From the NCBI GenBank assembly GCA_016742255.1, contig JACVCB010000019.1, forward strand, positions 14,001 to 78,000: a stretch of 64,000 nt of DNA, in the 5' to 3' direction. Each line of letters starts with the position of its first letter. Within the stretch, counting starts at the first letter, position 1. The stretch comes from Leptospira sp. (GTDB lineage: Bacteria; Spirochaetota; Leptospiria; Leptospirales; Leptospiraceae). Positions 8,829-17,485 of the stretch are shown here, one piece after another. The notes under the pieces are model-generated. The model did not search any database, was not told the DNA's origin, and saw nothing but the letters and a program-made list of their open reading frames with translations. Position numbers and translations under genes: made by a program.

Positions 8829-9395
8829 ATGAAATATATTTTTGCATTCTTTTTCCTAATTGTGATTGGGTGTAACACGCAGCAGAAAATCAATCACCAA
8901 AAAAATCCAAATGAAAACGATACTATTCAACTCAGTGAATCGGATCTTTATAAAGGTCCTGATTTACTCAGTCCTCCCAATTCTACTGGATTTCAATATT
9001 CAAGTTACCTTCCAATTTCGTTTGATGAATTCCTAGAACGAGGTTTTAGTGAAGAAAATTCGAAAGGAATGAAAATATTCAATTCGAGAAACAAAATCAT
9101 ATTAAAACTCACGGCATATCCAACTAAAAATTTGGATTCGGATGAAATTGGAAGAAGGGATACGTTTGCTCTTTTTTATCCAAATATGAAAGCCATCATT
9201 CATATTTATGATTCTAAGTTAAAATTTAAATACAAAGACCAAAATTTTTTATTCATTTTTCAATCCCAATTGGTTCCTTATTTACGATCGGAAGTGAAAC
9301 TTGGCGATTTAGTTGGATTATTTGTACTACATGCTACCTACGATGAATTTTCAAATACACATGTGATACTTGTGAATGAATTTCATAAATACTAA
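8829..9395 (+). CDS. Predicted lipoprotein of unknown function
   Basis: 188 residues from the ATG at 8829, preceded by GAGG at good spacing (8819-8822). The first residues form a lipoprotein signal peptide, MKYIFAFFFLIVIGC, with the lipid-modified cysteine at position 15. The mature part is hydrophilic, opens with a disordered NQ-rich stretch, and has a later beta-rich region (KIILKLTAYPTKNLDSDEIG, then FLFIFQSQLVPYLRSEVKLGDLVGLFVLHATYDEF). I do not recognise a domain. An in-frame ATG at 8805 would only extend the front of the signal peptide. Confidence 0.6.
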   Translation: MKYIFAFFFLIVIGCNTQQKINHQKNPNENDTIQLSESDLYKGPDLLSPPNSTGFQYSSYLPISFDEFLERGFSEENSKGMKIFNSRNKIILKLTAYPTKNLDSDEIGRRDTFALFYPNMKAIIHIYDSKLKFKYKDQNFLFIFQSQLVPYLRSEVKLGDLVGLFVLHATYDEFSNTHVILVNEFHKY

Positions 9396-9427
9396 ATCAA
9401 TTCTTTATGGAATAACTCCTAACTGAT

Positions 9428-9898
9428 TCACAAATGGATATGTCCTGCTAAGTGCTTACCTGTTTCTAAGTACGTTTTTAGATTGGAAAGAACACTTGGC
9501 CATCCAGACGAAATGCCATTAAACATTTGTGGGTCTAAATCTAAGTGAGTGACAGTCAATCGAACAAGTCCATTTGCATAATTGGAAATTTCGAACGTGA
9601 CTCGAGAGTGTTTTGATTCATCGTCTTTATCTTTCGGTCGTGACCATGAAATCACTAATTTGTTAGGAGGATCTATTTCCAAAACTTTACCTACGATATC
9701 AACGGTTTTTGTTTCATCCATCTTCACATGTTTCCACTCCGATCCAAGTTTCCATTCTGATACATTGATATGAGCAGGATTTTTGGACAAAGGATCTGAC
9801 CAATACTTACTTGTGATTTCTGGATCGGTGATTGCATTCCATACCTTTTCTGGTGTACTTAGAATAAATGTCACATAAACAAAGTTATATTGTTCCAT
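9428..9898 (-). CDS. SRPBCC / AHSA1-like (START-fold) protein
   Basis: 156 residues with the Aha1-C/AHSA1 pattern: opening FVYVTFILSTPEKVWNAITDPEITSKYW, central GSEWKHV and PPNKLVISWSRP, and the C-terminal helix with GWPSVLSNLKTYLETG. These are hydrophobic-pocket proteins that are very often encoded directly after an ArsR regulator. Here the start overlaps the end of the ArsR gene by 14 bases, so the pair is translationally coupled. The ligand is unknown. Confidence 0.85.
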   Translation of the reverse strand: MEQYNFVYVTFILSTPEKVWNAITDPEITSKYWSDPLSKNPAHINVSEWKLGSEWKHVKMDETKTVDIVGKVLEIDPPNKLVISWSRPKDKDDESKHSRVTFEISNYANGLVRLTVTHLDLDPQMFNGISSGWPSVLSNLKTYLETGKHLAGHIHL

Positions 9899-10229
9899 GG
9901 CTTTCTCCTTCCAATTGTGTTTTGATTTCGTGTAAAAATCCTAAACGATTCTCTTCAAATTTACGTACCCATCGTTCATAAACTTCGTAAATCGGAACAG
10001 GATTGAGAAAATGAAGTTTCTCTCTTCCTTTCCAAACCGCTGTTACCAGGTTTGCCTTGACCAAAATCTCAATGTGTTGGGTTGCCGATTGCCTTTGCAT
10101 GTCGAGTTTTTCGCAGAGTTGGGTCAGAGTTTGTCCATTTTTAGAGAATAGAAGGTCTAGAACCTTTCTCCGGTTCGGATCTGCCATTGCCTTGAATATG
10201 AGGTCTGTCCCTTTTCCTTCTTTTTGCAA
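9885..10229 (-). CDS. ArsR/SmtB-family winged-helix repressor
   Basis: 114 residues. The HTH is clear: FKAMADPNRRKVLDLLFSKNGQTLTQLCEKLDMQRQSATQHIEILVKANLVTAVWKGREKLHFLNP, the classical order of helix, recognition helix and beta-wing. No metal-binding CxC motif is seen, so it belongs to the non-metal branch that pairs with SRPBCC proteins. A perfect palindrome lies 12 bases upstream of the start codon inside the promoter, so it most likely represses its own operon. Confidence 0.9.
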   Translation of the reverse strand: MQKEGKGTDLIFKAMADPNRRKVLDLLFSKNGQTLTQLCEKLDMQRQSATQHIEILVKANLVTAVWKGREKLHFLNPVPIYEVYERWVRKFEENRLGFLHEIKTQLEGESHGTI

Positions 10230-10235
10230 GTAATT

Positions 10236-10265
10236 TTATTATGCAGGTAAATACCTGCATGTCAA
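10236..10265 (-). promoter_or_regulatory. Promoter of the ArsR-SRPBCC operon
   Basis: Read on the minus strand, a perfect TTGACA (-35) at 10265-10260 is followed by an A+T-rich -10 region near 10244-10236 (CATAAT with a 15-base spacer or TAATAA with 18). The palindromic operator fills the whole spacer. Inference from sequence. Confidence 0.55.
10241..10260. promoter_or_regulatory. Palindromic ArsR operator
   Basis: Perfect inverted repeat ATGCAGGTA-AA-TACCTGCAT: nine-base arms and a two-base centre. It sits between the -35 and -10 elements of the promoter reading into the ArsR gene, the position expected of a repressor site that blocks RNA polymerase. Confidence 0.75.
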
Positions 10266-10369
10266 GGAGATTTTTGAACTTTAAGTGCAAAGTGTTGGGA
10301 TTGTCACAAAAGTTTAGGTGGAGTGAGTTATCTTTGGCCTATAGTTGGTGGGAAAGCAATATGAACCAG

Positions 10370-12385
10370 TTATGAGATGCTAATCCCTTCTTTTTTCAAT
10401 AAACTCAAAAACTCAGATTCCGAAACCAATTTCACGCCTAGTTCCTTTGCTTTGTCTAGTTTGGATCCAGCACCTGGCCCATAGAGTAGGTGAGTGGTTT
10501 TGGAGGAAACCCCTGTTACTTTTTTACCACCATGTTTTGTGATGAGATCCATGGCTAGGTCACGAGGTTGGAAATTTTCGAAACTTCCAGTGACACACCA
10601 ACTTTGCCCAACAAATGGTTGTAATTCGCTTTTTTCGGTTTGGTCTGCTTCAAATTTAAGACCAAGTTTGATGAGGGTGTTTACCAGTTTTAAAGTTTCT
10701 TTGTCTTTGAGGTGGGTGAGTAATGCATCTATGGTTCGTGGTCCTATGCCATGGATCGCCTTAAGTTCTTCGGCTGCTGATTTTGATTTAGCTAAAGTGA
10801 GCAGTTTATCCCAGGAATCATAACCATTTTCTATGAGGATTTCAGTCACCTTAGGACCAACTTCATTTAGACCAATGGAAGGAAGTGTGAATCGAAAGTC
10901 TTTTTCTTTTGATTTTTCAATAGCATCAAATATGATTTTTACAGATTTATCTCCGAAACCATCTAACTCTAGTATGGTAGGTTTGTATTTTTCTAAAGTA
11001 TATAAGTCAGGAATGTCTTTTACCCAACCCTTTTCAAAAAAAATCTGAATTTGCCTTTCGCCAAGTCCTTCGATGTTCATTTGTTTTTTGCTACAGAAAA
11101 AGATGAGTTGGTTTAGTTTCCTTTCTGGGCAATGACGATTTGTACAAAACAAATCAACGGAATCATCGACTTTCGTTAATTTTGTGTTACATGACGGGCA
11201 TTGATTAGGTAAAACAAAAACAGTTTTTGGTGGGAATGTTACTTTTTCCACTGCGGGAATGATCTCACCACGTTTGGAGATGAGTACCTTGGCACCGATT
11301 CCAGCGCCAAGTTGATCGATATAGTCTTGGTTGTGTAAGGTGGCATAAGTAACTGTTGTTCCTGCGAGGGAAATCGGAGTCACTCTTGCTCGTGGTGTGA
11401 CTTTACCAGTGCGACCAATTGCAAAATCGATTTCTTCTATCGTTGTTTCTTTTAGTAGTGCATCAAACTTAAAAGCTCTCGCCCAACGAGGGGAATGGCT
11501 TGTTTCTCCGAGGTTTTCCCGTAAGTTTAAGGAATCAAGTTTGATGACAAGTCCATCCACAGGGAATGGCATTTTATCTTTTTTCTTTCGGAACGATTCA
11601 ATTTCTTTGATTAATTTAGTTCCAGAAAGTATAGTTGTGTCAGGAGCCAAAGGGAATTTTTCTTTTTTTAACACATTTAAAATATCTTTATGAGAATTGA
11701 TTCCTTTTCTTGAACTAGAAAAATAAACATCATATACAAAGATTCGTAACGGTCGTTTTGCGACCTCAAGTGGATCTTTTTGTTTGATAGAACCTGCAGC
11801 TAAATTTCTAGGATTGGCAAATTTTCCACCATACTCTTCATTAAACTCTTCAAAATCAGCGAAGGTCATAAAAATTTCGCCACGAACTGTGAGGTTCATT
11901 GGTTCAGATAAGTTTTGTGGAATGGAAGAAATGGTTTTAACATTTTCTGTGACGATATCACCAATTCCACCAGTACCTCTTGTCACACAATTGGTAAGTT
12001 TTCCATTTTCATAGTATAACAATATGGAGGCGCCATCAATTTTCCATTCTAAGGAATAAGTTTCTTCCACACCGGTTTTTTCTAACCATTCGGAAAGTTC
12101 AGATTCATTATAGGTGTTTTCTAAAGATAATACAGGAACTTTGTGTTTGAATTTACTAAATTGAGGGCTTAGGTCTGAACCTACTTGTGTTGTAGGTGAT
12201 GAGGAATCTGCTAATTGGGGATTTTCTTTTTCTAGTTTTTGGAGTTCTTTAACAAGAAGATCAAATTCTTTGTCCGAAATGATCGGAGCATTGTTTTTAT
12301 AATATAAATCATTGTGACGATTGATTTCTTTACGAAGTTCCAAAATTCTTTTTTTTGGATCTTCGGCTTTTGTTTTTTTAGGCAA
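10370..12385 (-). CDS. ligA: NAD-dependent DNA ligase LigA
   Basis: 671 residues, normal family length. Domain Ia is seen at the start (HNDLYYKNNAPIISDKEFDLL), the adenylation motif KIDG near residue 114 supplies the catalytic lysine, and RNLAAGSIKQKDP, VDGLVIK and GRTGKVTP follow. A four-cysteine zinc finger (CPSC...CTNRHC), helix-hairpin-helix repeats and a C-terminal BRCT domain (FVGQSWCVTGSFENF) complete it. It seals nicks in replication and repair using NAD+. One oddity: the RGDG segment after the adenylation motif reads RGTG (about residue 136). It starts one base before the stop of the M23 peptidase gene upstream, so the two are co-transcribed. Confidence 0.95.
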   Translation of the reverse strand: MPKKTKAEDPKKRILELRKEINRHNDLYYKNNAPIISDKEFDLLVKELQKLEKENPQLADSSSPTTQVGSDLSPQFSKFKHKVPVLSLENTYNESELSEWLEKTGVEETYSLEWKIDGASILLYYENGKLTNCVTRGTGGIGDIVTENVKTISSIPQNLSEPMNLTVRGEIFMTFADFEEFNEEYGGKFANPRNLAAGSIKQKDPLEVAKRPLRIFVYDVYFSSSRKGINSHKDILNVLKKEKFPLAPDTTILSGTKLIKEIESFRKKKDKMPFPVDGLVIKLDSLNLRENLGETSHSPRWARAFKFDALLKETTIEEIDFAIGRTGKVTPRARVTPISLAGTTVTYATLHNQDYIDQLGAGIGAKVLISKRGEIIPAVEKVTFPPKTVFVLPNQCPSCNTKLTKVDDSVDLFCTNRHCPERKLNQLIFFCSKKQMNIEGLGERQIQIFFEKGWVKDIPDLYTLEKYKPTILELDGFGDKSVKIIFDAIEKSKEKDFRFTLPSIGLNEVGPKVTEILIENGYDSWDKLLTLAKSKSAAEELKAIHGIGPRTIDALLTHLKDKETLKLVNTLIKLGLKFEADQTEKSELQPFVGQSWCVTGSFENFQPRDLAMDLITKHGGKKVTGVSSKTTHLLYGPGAGSKLDKAKELGVKLVSESEFLSLLKKEGISIS

Positions 12386-13399
12386 TCAGTATACTCCCGC
12401 TTGCATGTATTGTTCTGGATCCGTTTTTCCTTCCTCGGAAATAAAAATTTCATAATGAAGGTGAGGGCCAGTTACATTTCCTGTTGCTCCAACTTCTGCA
12501 ATTTGTTCTCCAGCTTTTACTTCTTGTCCTGAACGAACATAAATTCTAGAACAATGACCGTATAACGTACTAAAGCCGAAATCATGTTGGATGATGATAT
12601 GATGTCCGTAACCCACGTTGGAGTATGTGACCCTAACAACTCTCCCTGGTGCAGACGCATAGATAGGTGTTCCAACAGCATTTGCCATGTCTAAACCATC
12701 GTGGTATTCCCAATAACCAGTAGTAGGTGATTTACGCATTCCAAATGGAGATGTTAAATTATAGGAATACATTGGATTAAACAATGGAGAGCGAGATAAG
12801 ATATCTGACCTTTGGTATAAAAATTGAAAATTTGCTTCTGCCAATCGTTGGTAATTATCCATTCGATGTTTTAATTGTCTTAATTCGTAAATTTCACTTA
12901 GATACTTACGACCTACATCCAATTGTTTGTCTTCTTTTTCTTCTTTTTGTAAGGATTCAATGGCTGATGATTCAATCCAATCTTCTGCTGGGATTTTTAA
13001 GAGTTCATCATCATTCCCATCTATTAGAGTAAAGAGCTCCAACATGTTTTCGTTGAGTTTGGAATACTCTTCCTTCATTTCTTCTAATTGATTGGCATGA
13101 GTGATATAAGTATCAAAATACGTTCCATAAATTTTGGAAAGTTGGTTGATTTGAGTTTGTGTATTATTGGAACCAACAATTCCATAAATTGCTAAACTCA
13201 ATAGACCTAAAGTGAGGCCTAAAAAAAATAGGATGGTAAAGTGTGAAATCTGGAAGTGGAAGGAACTATCGTAACCATGGGGGATGACAAGAATGGTCAT
13301 CCGTTGGTGACCTTTTTCTTTCACCTTATCAATCTGTTTCTTGATTTTCGGATTGTCTTGTGAAAAAACAGACGTAATCTCTTTAATTTTTTTCTTCAT
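12386..13399 (-). CDS. M23 (LytM) peptidase-like protein, membrane-anchored
   Basis: 337 residues: cytoplasmic start, one membrane helix at about 53-72 (FTILFFLGLTLGLLSLAIYGIV), a coiled coil at about 85-190, and a C-terminal M23 domain. The zinc ligands are present: HDGLD (HxxxD) and HLHYE (HxH), with YGHC between them, so the domain should be an active endopeptidase that cuts peptidoglycan cross-links, or an activator of amidases. The start ATG at 13399 overlaps the start of the divergent SanA-like gene in a CATG sequence. It lies directly upstream of ligA. Confidence 0.88.
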   Translation of the reverse strand: MKKKIKEITSVFSQDNPKIKKQIDKVKEKGHQRMTILVIPHGYDSSFHFQISHFTILFFLGLTLGLLSLAIYGIVGSNNTQTQINQLSKIYGTYFDTYITHANQLEEMKEEYSKLNENMLELFTLIDGNDDELLKIPAEDWIESSAIESLQKEEKEDKQLDVGRKYLSEIYELRQLKHRMDNYQRLAEANFQFLYQRSDILSRSPLFNPMYSYNLTSPFGMRKSPTTGYWEYHDGLDMANAVGTPIYASAPGRVVRVTYSNVGYGHHIIIQHDFGFSTLYGHCSRIYVRSGQEVKAGEQIAEVGATGNVTGPHLHYEIFISEEGKTDPEQYMQAGVY

Positions 13400-14135
13400 G
13401 ACGAACCGCGATTCCTACATAAATAAGACGCTCCGATTCCTTTCACGGGTCAAGTGGAAATCCCTGTTTCTGGGATTGTTGGTTATTTTTGGAATTCTTA
13501 GTTTTGTCACATTGGCATCCAATTTGGGATTTTGGATTCTGTATGAAAACTCAGTTCACACCAATCATCCTTCGGAAATCCCTGAGGCAGATGTTGCGAT
13601 TGTTCCTGGCGCTGCCGTGTATGGAAAAACTCCATCCCCGATCCTCATGGACCGTTTGGCTTGCGGATTGGAACTCTACAAAGCGGGTAAGGTCAAAAAA
13701 ATCTTACTCTCTGGTGATAATGGAAAATCAGATTATAACGAACTTCGACCAATGCTCGAGTACATGTTGTCCCACCAAGTGAAACCCGATGATATATTTG
13801 TGGACCATGCTGGTTTTCGGACTTTGGATACACTCATCCGAGCAAAAGAAGTATTTTTGGTAACCAAAGCAATTTTTGTAAGCCAATCCTTTTTTTTACC
13901 AAGAGCAATGTATCTTGGAAAAGAGTTAGAACTAGAGTTATACGGTTACGAATGCAATTTACGAACCTATAAAAAAGAAACGTATTATCTCTTTCGAGAA
14001 TTTTCAGCAAGGATGCTTGCTTGGTGGGACATCCAATGGGACACACCTCCCAAGTATTTAGGAAAACCCTATCCCATTGAAGGGAGTGGGATGAGCACTT
14101 GGAAAGGATCAATACCGGTATCAATTCCGAAATGA
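13398..14135 (+). CDS. SanA/YdcF-like DUF218 membrane protein
   Basis: 245 residues from ATG 13398. One helix near residues 20-40 (LFLGLLVIFGILSFVTLAS) anchors a DUF218 domain with ADVAIVPGAAVYGKTPSPIL, KVKKILLSGDNG, YNELRPM and FRTLDT, then AIFVSQSFFLPRAMYL. SanA proteins of this type act in envelope barrier function or polysaccharide assembly. A TTG at 13341 could extend the protein by 19 residues but would run deep into the divergent M23 gene. The end overlaps the next gene by 4 bases (ATGA), showing co-translation. Confidence 0.82.
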   Translation: MTNRDSYINKTLRFLSRVKWKSLFLGLLVIFGILSFVTLASNLGFWILYENSVHTNHPSEIPEADVAIVPGAAVYGKTPSPILMDRLACGLELYKAGKVKKILLSGDNGKSDYNELRPMLEYMLSHQVKPDDIFVDHAGFRTLDTLIRAKEVFLVTKAIFVSQSFFLPRAMYLGKELELELYGYECNLRTYKKETYYLFREFSARMLAWWDIQWDTPPKYLGKPYPIEGSGMSTWKGSIPVSIPK

Positions 14136-15178
14136 AGTTCCACTTAAAAATATCATACCAACTGACCAAAACAATTTTGGTTAGTATTGTTTCTTTTATC
14201 ATCTTACTGAAGTTACCACCACTATTGTTTGCTGCAAAAAGTGAAGCCAAAGTTTTTAATTTTGGTATGTACCATTTGATTCAGAATCCTTGGACTGAAA
14301 ATACACAATGGGATCAATTTTTGACACCTTGGATTTTATGGGTTTCTGGTCTCATTTCAAAACCAGAGGATCTCGTTTTCATTTTAAATTGTATTACAAT
14401 CCTATCTGGGGTCATTCTTGTTGGATTGATTTCCTATCAACTTGATTGGTTATTAGGTTTAACAGTTTGTTTCCTTCTCTCATCTTCCCCACTATATTTA
14501 ATCTTTCAAACTTGGATTGGTTTTTCTGATCCATTTACATTTTTATTGATAACTTTGTATTTGATTCTTTTGTATTCAGAATTTTTACCAAAGTTAAAAA
14601 CCTTTGGTTTATCTTTGGTTTTATTTTTAGGAATGACCAATCATCTTTTTCAGATGTTGTCACTCGTGTTACTTGTGAATGTATTGTATCTGGTATATCA
14701 TCAAGATAAAATCAAAATGTTGTTCGGTGCATTTTTGTTAGCATCTGTTTTATATACGTTGTTTTTAGTTTCTATTTTTACGTATACATCCATTGGTTGG
14801 AACCAAACACGTGTTTCTGTATTTTCACAAATGTGGGGCAATGAATTTATCCGCATGAACCAATCGGAATTGTTTCTTGGAACTGTTGGTTTATTCCATG
14901 GACTATGGCCCTTAGTGGTTTACATCATGTACCGAATGCCAATCTCTCTATTAGGATTTGTTTTTTGTTATCTCCTTTCCATGATGACTTATGATACAGG
15001 GCGTGTTTTTGCAATCCTATCTACACCCATTCTACTATTGTTATCCATTCAAAATTGGCAATCCGCATCCATCATGGAAAAAAGAATTTGGATTTTGTTC
15101 TCCATTGCTTCACCCATCATCTGCAAATTGTATCCACTATTTTATAAATGGGATGGAAAGATTATCTATTTACAATGA
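14132..15178 (+). CDS. Polytopic membrane protein of unknown function
   Basis: 348 residues from the ATG at 14132, chosen because it overlaps the SanA stop as ATGA. About ten hydrophobic helices cover nearly the whole length. The later part contains MTYDTGRVFAILSTPILLLLS, which recalls GT-C type glycosyltransferases or polymerases, but no diagnostic acidic motif is seen in the first loop. Coupling to a SanA-like gene hints at an envelope polysaccharide role; this is inference only. Confidence 0.6.
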   Translation: MKFHLKISYQLTKTILVSIVSFIILLKLPPLLFAAKSEAKVFNFGMYHLIQNPWTENTQWDQFLTPWILWVSGLISKPEDLVFILNCITILSGVILVGLISYQLDWLLGLTVCFLLSSSPLYLIFQTWIGFSDPFTFLLITLYLILLYSEFLPKLKTFGLSLVLFLGMTNHLFQMLSLVLLVNVLYLVYHQDKIKMLFGAFLLASVLYTLFLVSIFTYTSIGWNQTRVSVFSQMWGNEFIRMNQSELFLGTVGLFHGLWPLVVYIMYRMPISLLGFVFCYLLSMMTYDTGRVFAILSTPILLLLSIQNWQSASIMEKRIWILFSIASPIICKLYPLFYKWDGKIIYLQ

Positions 15179-15204
15179 AGAGTTTCTTTTAGAAAATTCA
15201 AATC

Positions 15205-15933
15205 ATGAGAGTATACTTTGTTCTATTGGTTTGTATATTTTATACATCCACAGTATTTGCGCAGTCCATACCATACTTACAAAACGACCAAAAACCAATT
15301 GTCACAAAAGAGTCACTGAAACGAAGAAGGAATCTTTTAGAATGGCACCAAATTGCAGGTCTAACAACCTTAGCCCTTTGGTTAGCTACCAATTTGGAAG
15401 GTGATAAAGCGTCTGAATCTCTGCATCGAAAATCAGACCAGTTTGCACAGGGCCTTCTCCTCGCAAACCCACAGTATGCTGCAAATGATCCAATGTATTT
15501 GGTGGCACTGAGTCCACTCAATCGGCATAGTATCGCAGCTGATTATTTTTTACTGAAAGACCCAACCAATAATGCCGGATTGTATTTTGCCTTAAAAGCA
15601 AATGAAGAATGGGAAGCAAAACGTTCTGGCGATCTTCATAAAAACTTAGCGATGGCAACGTTTAGTATGTATGCCATTACGGCAGGTTTGGCATTTTTTT
15701 CTCCTTCAAAAATTGACACGGATGTTGAAAACGAAACCGATGGGCCAAGAATTTATAGTCCAATCTTTGCGCACAAAGCAATGATTCCGATTCATTTAGC
15801 TTCCATGTTATTGTTACCTGGACTAGGTGCAAGGATCGAAAAAGAAGGCCCGAGAGCAGCACACCAAATGGAACAAGTTGGTTGGGCGGGATTTGGTGCC
15901 ATGTCGATCGCATTGCTTGTGATTACGTTTTAA
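15205..15933 (+). CDS. Putative b-type cytochrome, four-helix membrane protein
   Basis: 242 residues. A signal peptide (MRVYFVLLVCIFYTSTVFAQ) precedes a domain with four hydrophobic segments, each with a histidine at its edge or inside: LLEWHQIAGLTTLALWLATN, DLHKNLAMATFSMYAITAGLAF, FAHKAMIPIHLASMLLLPG and AAHQMEQVGWAGFGAMSIALLVITF. That arrangement suits bis-His haem ligation as in cytochrome b561-like proteins. The next gene, 10 bases on, encodes a YceI protein, and cytochrome b561/YceI pairs are common in bacteria. The haem assignment is inference from residues and context; the protein could be a non-haem relative. Confidence 0.5.
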   Translation: MRVYFVLLVCIFYTSTVFAQSIPYLQNDQKPIVTKESLKRRRNLLEWHQIAGLTTLALWLATNLEGDKASESLHRKSDQFAQGLLLANPQYAANDPMYLVALSPLNRHSIAADYFLLKDPTNNAGLYFALKANEEWEAKRSGDLHKNLAMATFSMYAITAGLAFFSPSKIDTDVENETDGPRIYSPIFAHKAMIPIHLASMLLLPGLGARIEKEGPRAAHQMEQVGWAGFGAMSIALLVITF

Positions 15934-15943
15934 AGGAAAGGAA

Positions 15944-16501
15944 ATGGTTTTTCGAATGAAAAAGTTTATCTTAACACTTATCATTTTATTGTCTGGAATC
16001 CAATTACATGCAATTGAAGTTTCAAAAAAGAAGATTGAGTTTTTAGTCGAACATACAACTAAAAATGTAACAGGTGTTTGTACGGAGATCCAATTAGGCA
16101 ACCTTAACTTACAAAGTTCAAATGGAAAATACAATCTAAAGAGTCCGTTTGAAATCAAAATTCCAATTTTAAAAATTTCATCTGGTGATTCCAATCGTGA
16201 TTCCCATATGCAAGAAATATTGGGTTATCCCGATACACCTCTCATCCAAGTCAAAATAGAATCGATTTTACCTTCGAAAACAAACGATCAAATCTATAAC
16301 ATCAAAGGTAAATTGATGATCCATGGAAATACGAGGGATTTTTCATCCGACGCGAATGTAAAAGTTTTGGAAGCAGGTGAGTTACAAGTGGATGGTGTAG
16401 TCGTCGTAAAATTTTCTGAATTTGATTTGGAAAATCCATCGTTACTCTTTATGAAAGCAAAAGATGAAATCCAAGTGAAGTATCATTTCCAACTTAAATA
16501 A
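15944..16501 (+). CDS. YceI-family periplasmic protein, second copy
   Basis: 185 residues starting at the ATG at 15944, which has AAGG six bases upstream; an ATG at 15956 is the alternative. A signal peptide (about residues 1-22, ending QLHA) precedes a YceI barrel: KKKIEFLVEHTTKNVTGVC, SGDSNRDSHMQEILGYPDTPLIQVKIESI (the NRDxHM signature) and a middle KLMIHGNTRDFS. It differs strongly from the copy at 7198. It forms an operon with the putative cytochrome gene and probably shares a lipid or quinone-like ligand with it. Confidence 0.85.
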   Translation: MVFRMKKFILTLIILLSGIQLHAIEVSKKKIEFLVEHTTKNVTGVCTEIQLGNLNLQSSNGKYNLKSPFEIKIPILKISSGDSNRDSHMQEILGYPDTPLIQVKIESILPSKTNDQIYNIKGKLMIHGNTRDFSSDANVKVLEAGELQVDGVVVVKFSEFDLENPSLLFMKAKDEIQVKYHFQLK

Positions 16502-16530
16502 AATTCTTTTAAATCTTCAAATGGAACCAA

Positions 16531-17406
16531 CTAGGTACCAATTAACTCTACCAAACGATTGTATTTTAATATAATTCGTTTGGTCATCTCTTCCCCCTTT
16601 TTGTTGATATCTGGATGGTATTTTTTTAATAATTCTTTGAATTTCTTTTTTACATCAACAATTGTCGCGCCAGGTTCTAAATCAAAAAAAGTGAGAAGAT
16701 CTTTCACTTCTGAAGATACAGATTGAACGACTTTTTTCTTCTTTTTCTTTTTGGTTTCTCTAAATCTACCATATAATTCATAATAGGTGCGATCTCTAAA
16801 TTCTCGAGTGATGTCACGAAAGTTTAAAATTTTTGTAGGGATCAGGCTTTTTAAGTATTCATACAAAAATTCTTCTGCACCAAATTCCGGATGGATTTCA
16901 TATTTTTCTAAAAACTGATGGATGGACCTACGAACAAAAAAATCAATTTCAAACTTATCCATCAAATAAGAATCCACTGCATCATCAAAATCGATAGTTG
17001 CTGCAGTCAGTAAAAGCAAAAGTTCTTGGTCCAATCTGTGGTTTGCGATTGTTTTTTGGATGAGAGATTTATAAGATTCACGAAGTTCATATAACGGTCG
17101 TTCGCTAAAAAAAATACCACCTTTTAAAAACTCTTCCGCAACTTCATCTAATTCTAAATTCCAAGCTAAAAAATCTACCAAGAGGTCACCGTCAACTTCA
17201 TGGAATCCACCAGAAAGTGTCATTTGTGGTTTGCTCGCTTTAAACTGGTAAACTTTGCGTAGGCATTCTTCCTTTCGTATTTCTAAGAGTTCGGAGAGTC
17301 GGTCATAAGACAAAAACCACTGCATGGCTTCGGAAACGTTTTGCAGTTCAAAAATGACATCATGCAAAATCTGTTTGGACTTTTTTGTTTCCGTTTTTTG
17401 GACCAT
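16531..17406 (-). CDS. J-domain protein (DnaJ-like co-chaperone) with novel N-terminal region
   Basis: 291 residues. The last 60 form a J-domain: LLTFFDLEPGATIVDVKKKFKELLKKYHPDINKKGEEMTKRIILKYNRL, with the HPD tripeptide that stimulates DnaK. The N-terminal 220 residues are charged and helical and match nothing I recognise; a run of about eight lysines (TKKKKKKKVV) separates the two. It lacks the Gly/Phe and zinc-finger regions of DnaJ itself, so it is probably a specialised co-chaperone that brings particular clients to DnaK. It is divergent from the acyl-CoA dehydrogenase gene. Confidence 0.8.
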   Translation of the reverse strand: MVQKTETKKSKQILHDVIFELQNVSEAMQWFLSYDRLSELLEIRKEECLRKVYQFKASKPQMTLSGGFHEVDGDLLVDFLAWNLELDEVAEEFLKGGIFFSERPLYELRESYKSLIQKTIANHRLDQELLLLLTAATIDFDDAVDSYLMDKFEIDFFVRRSIHQFLEKYEIHPEFGAEEFLYEYLKSLIPTKILNFRDITREFRDRTYYELYGRFRETKKKKKKKVVQSVSSEVKDLLTFFDLEPGATIVDVKKKFKELLKKYHPDINKKGEEMTKRIILKYNRLVELIGT

Positions 17407-17485
17407 AAATTTGTCTCTTAAACCAATTCCATATCGGGGTGACTTTTTTGCTAGTGAATCCTATTCCATTTTCTGAACTGGAGAT

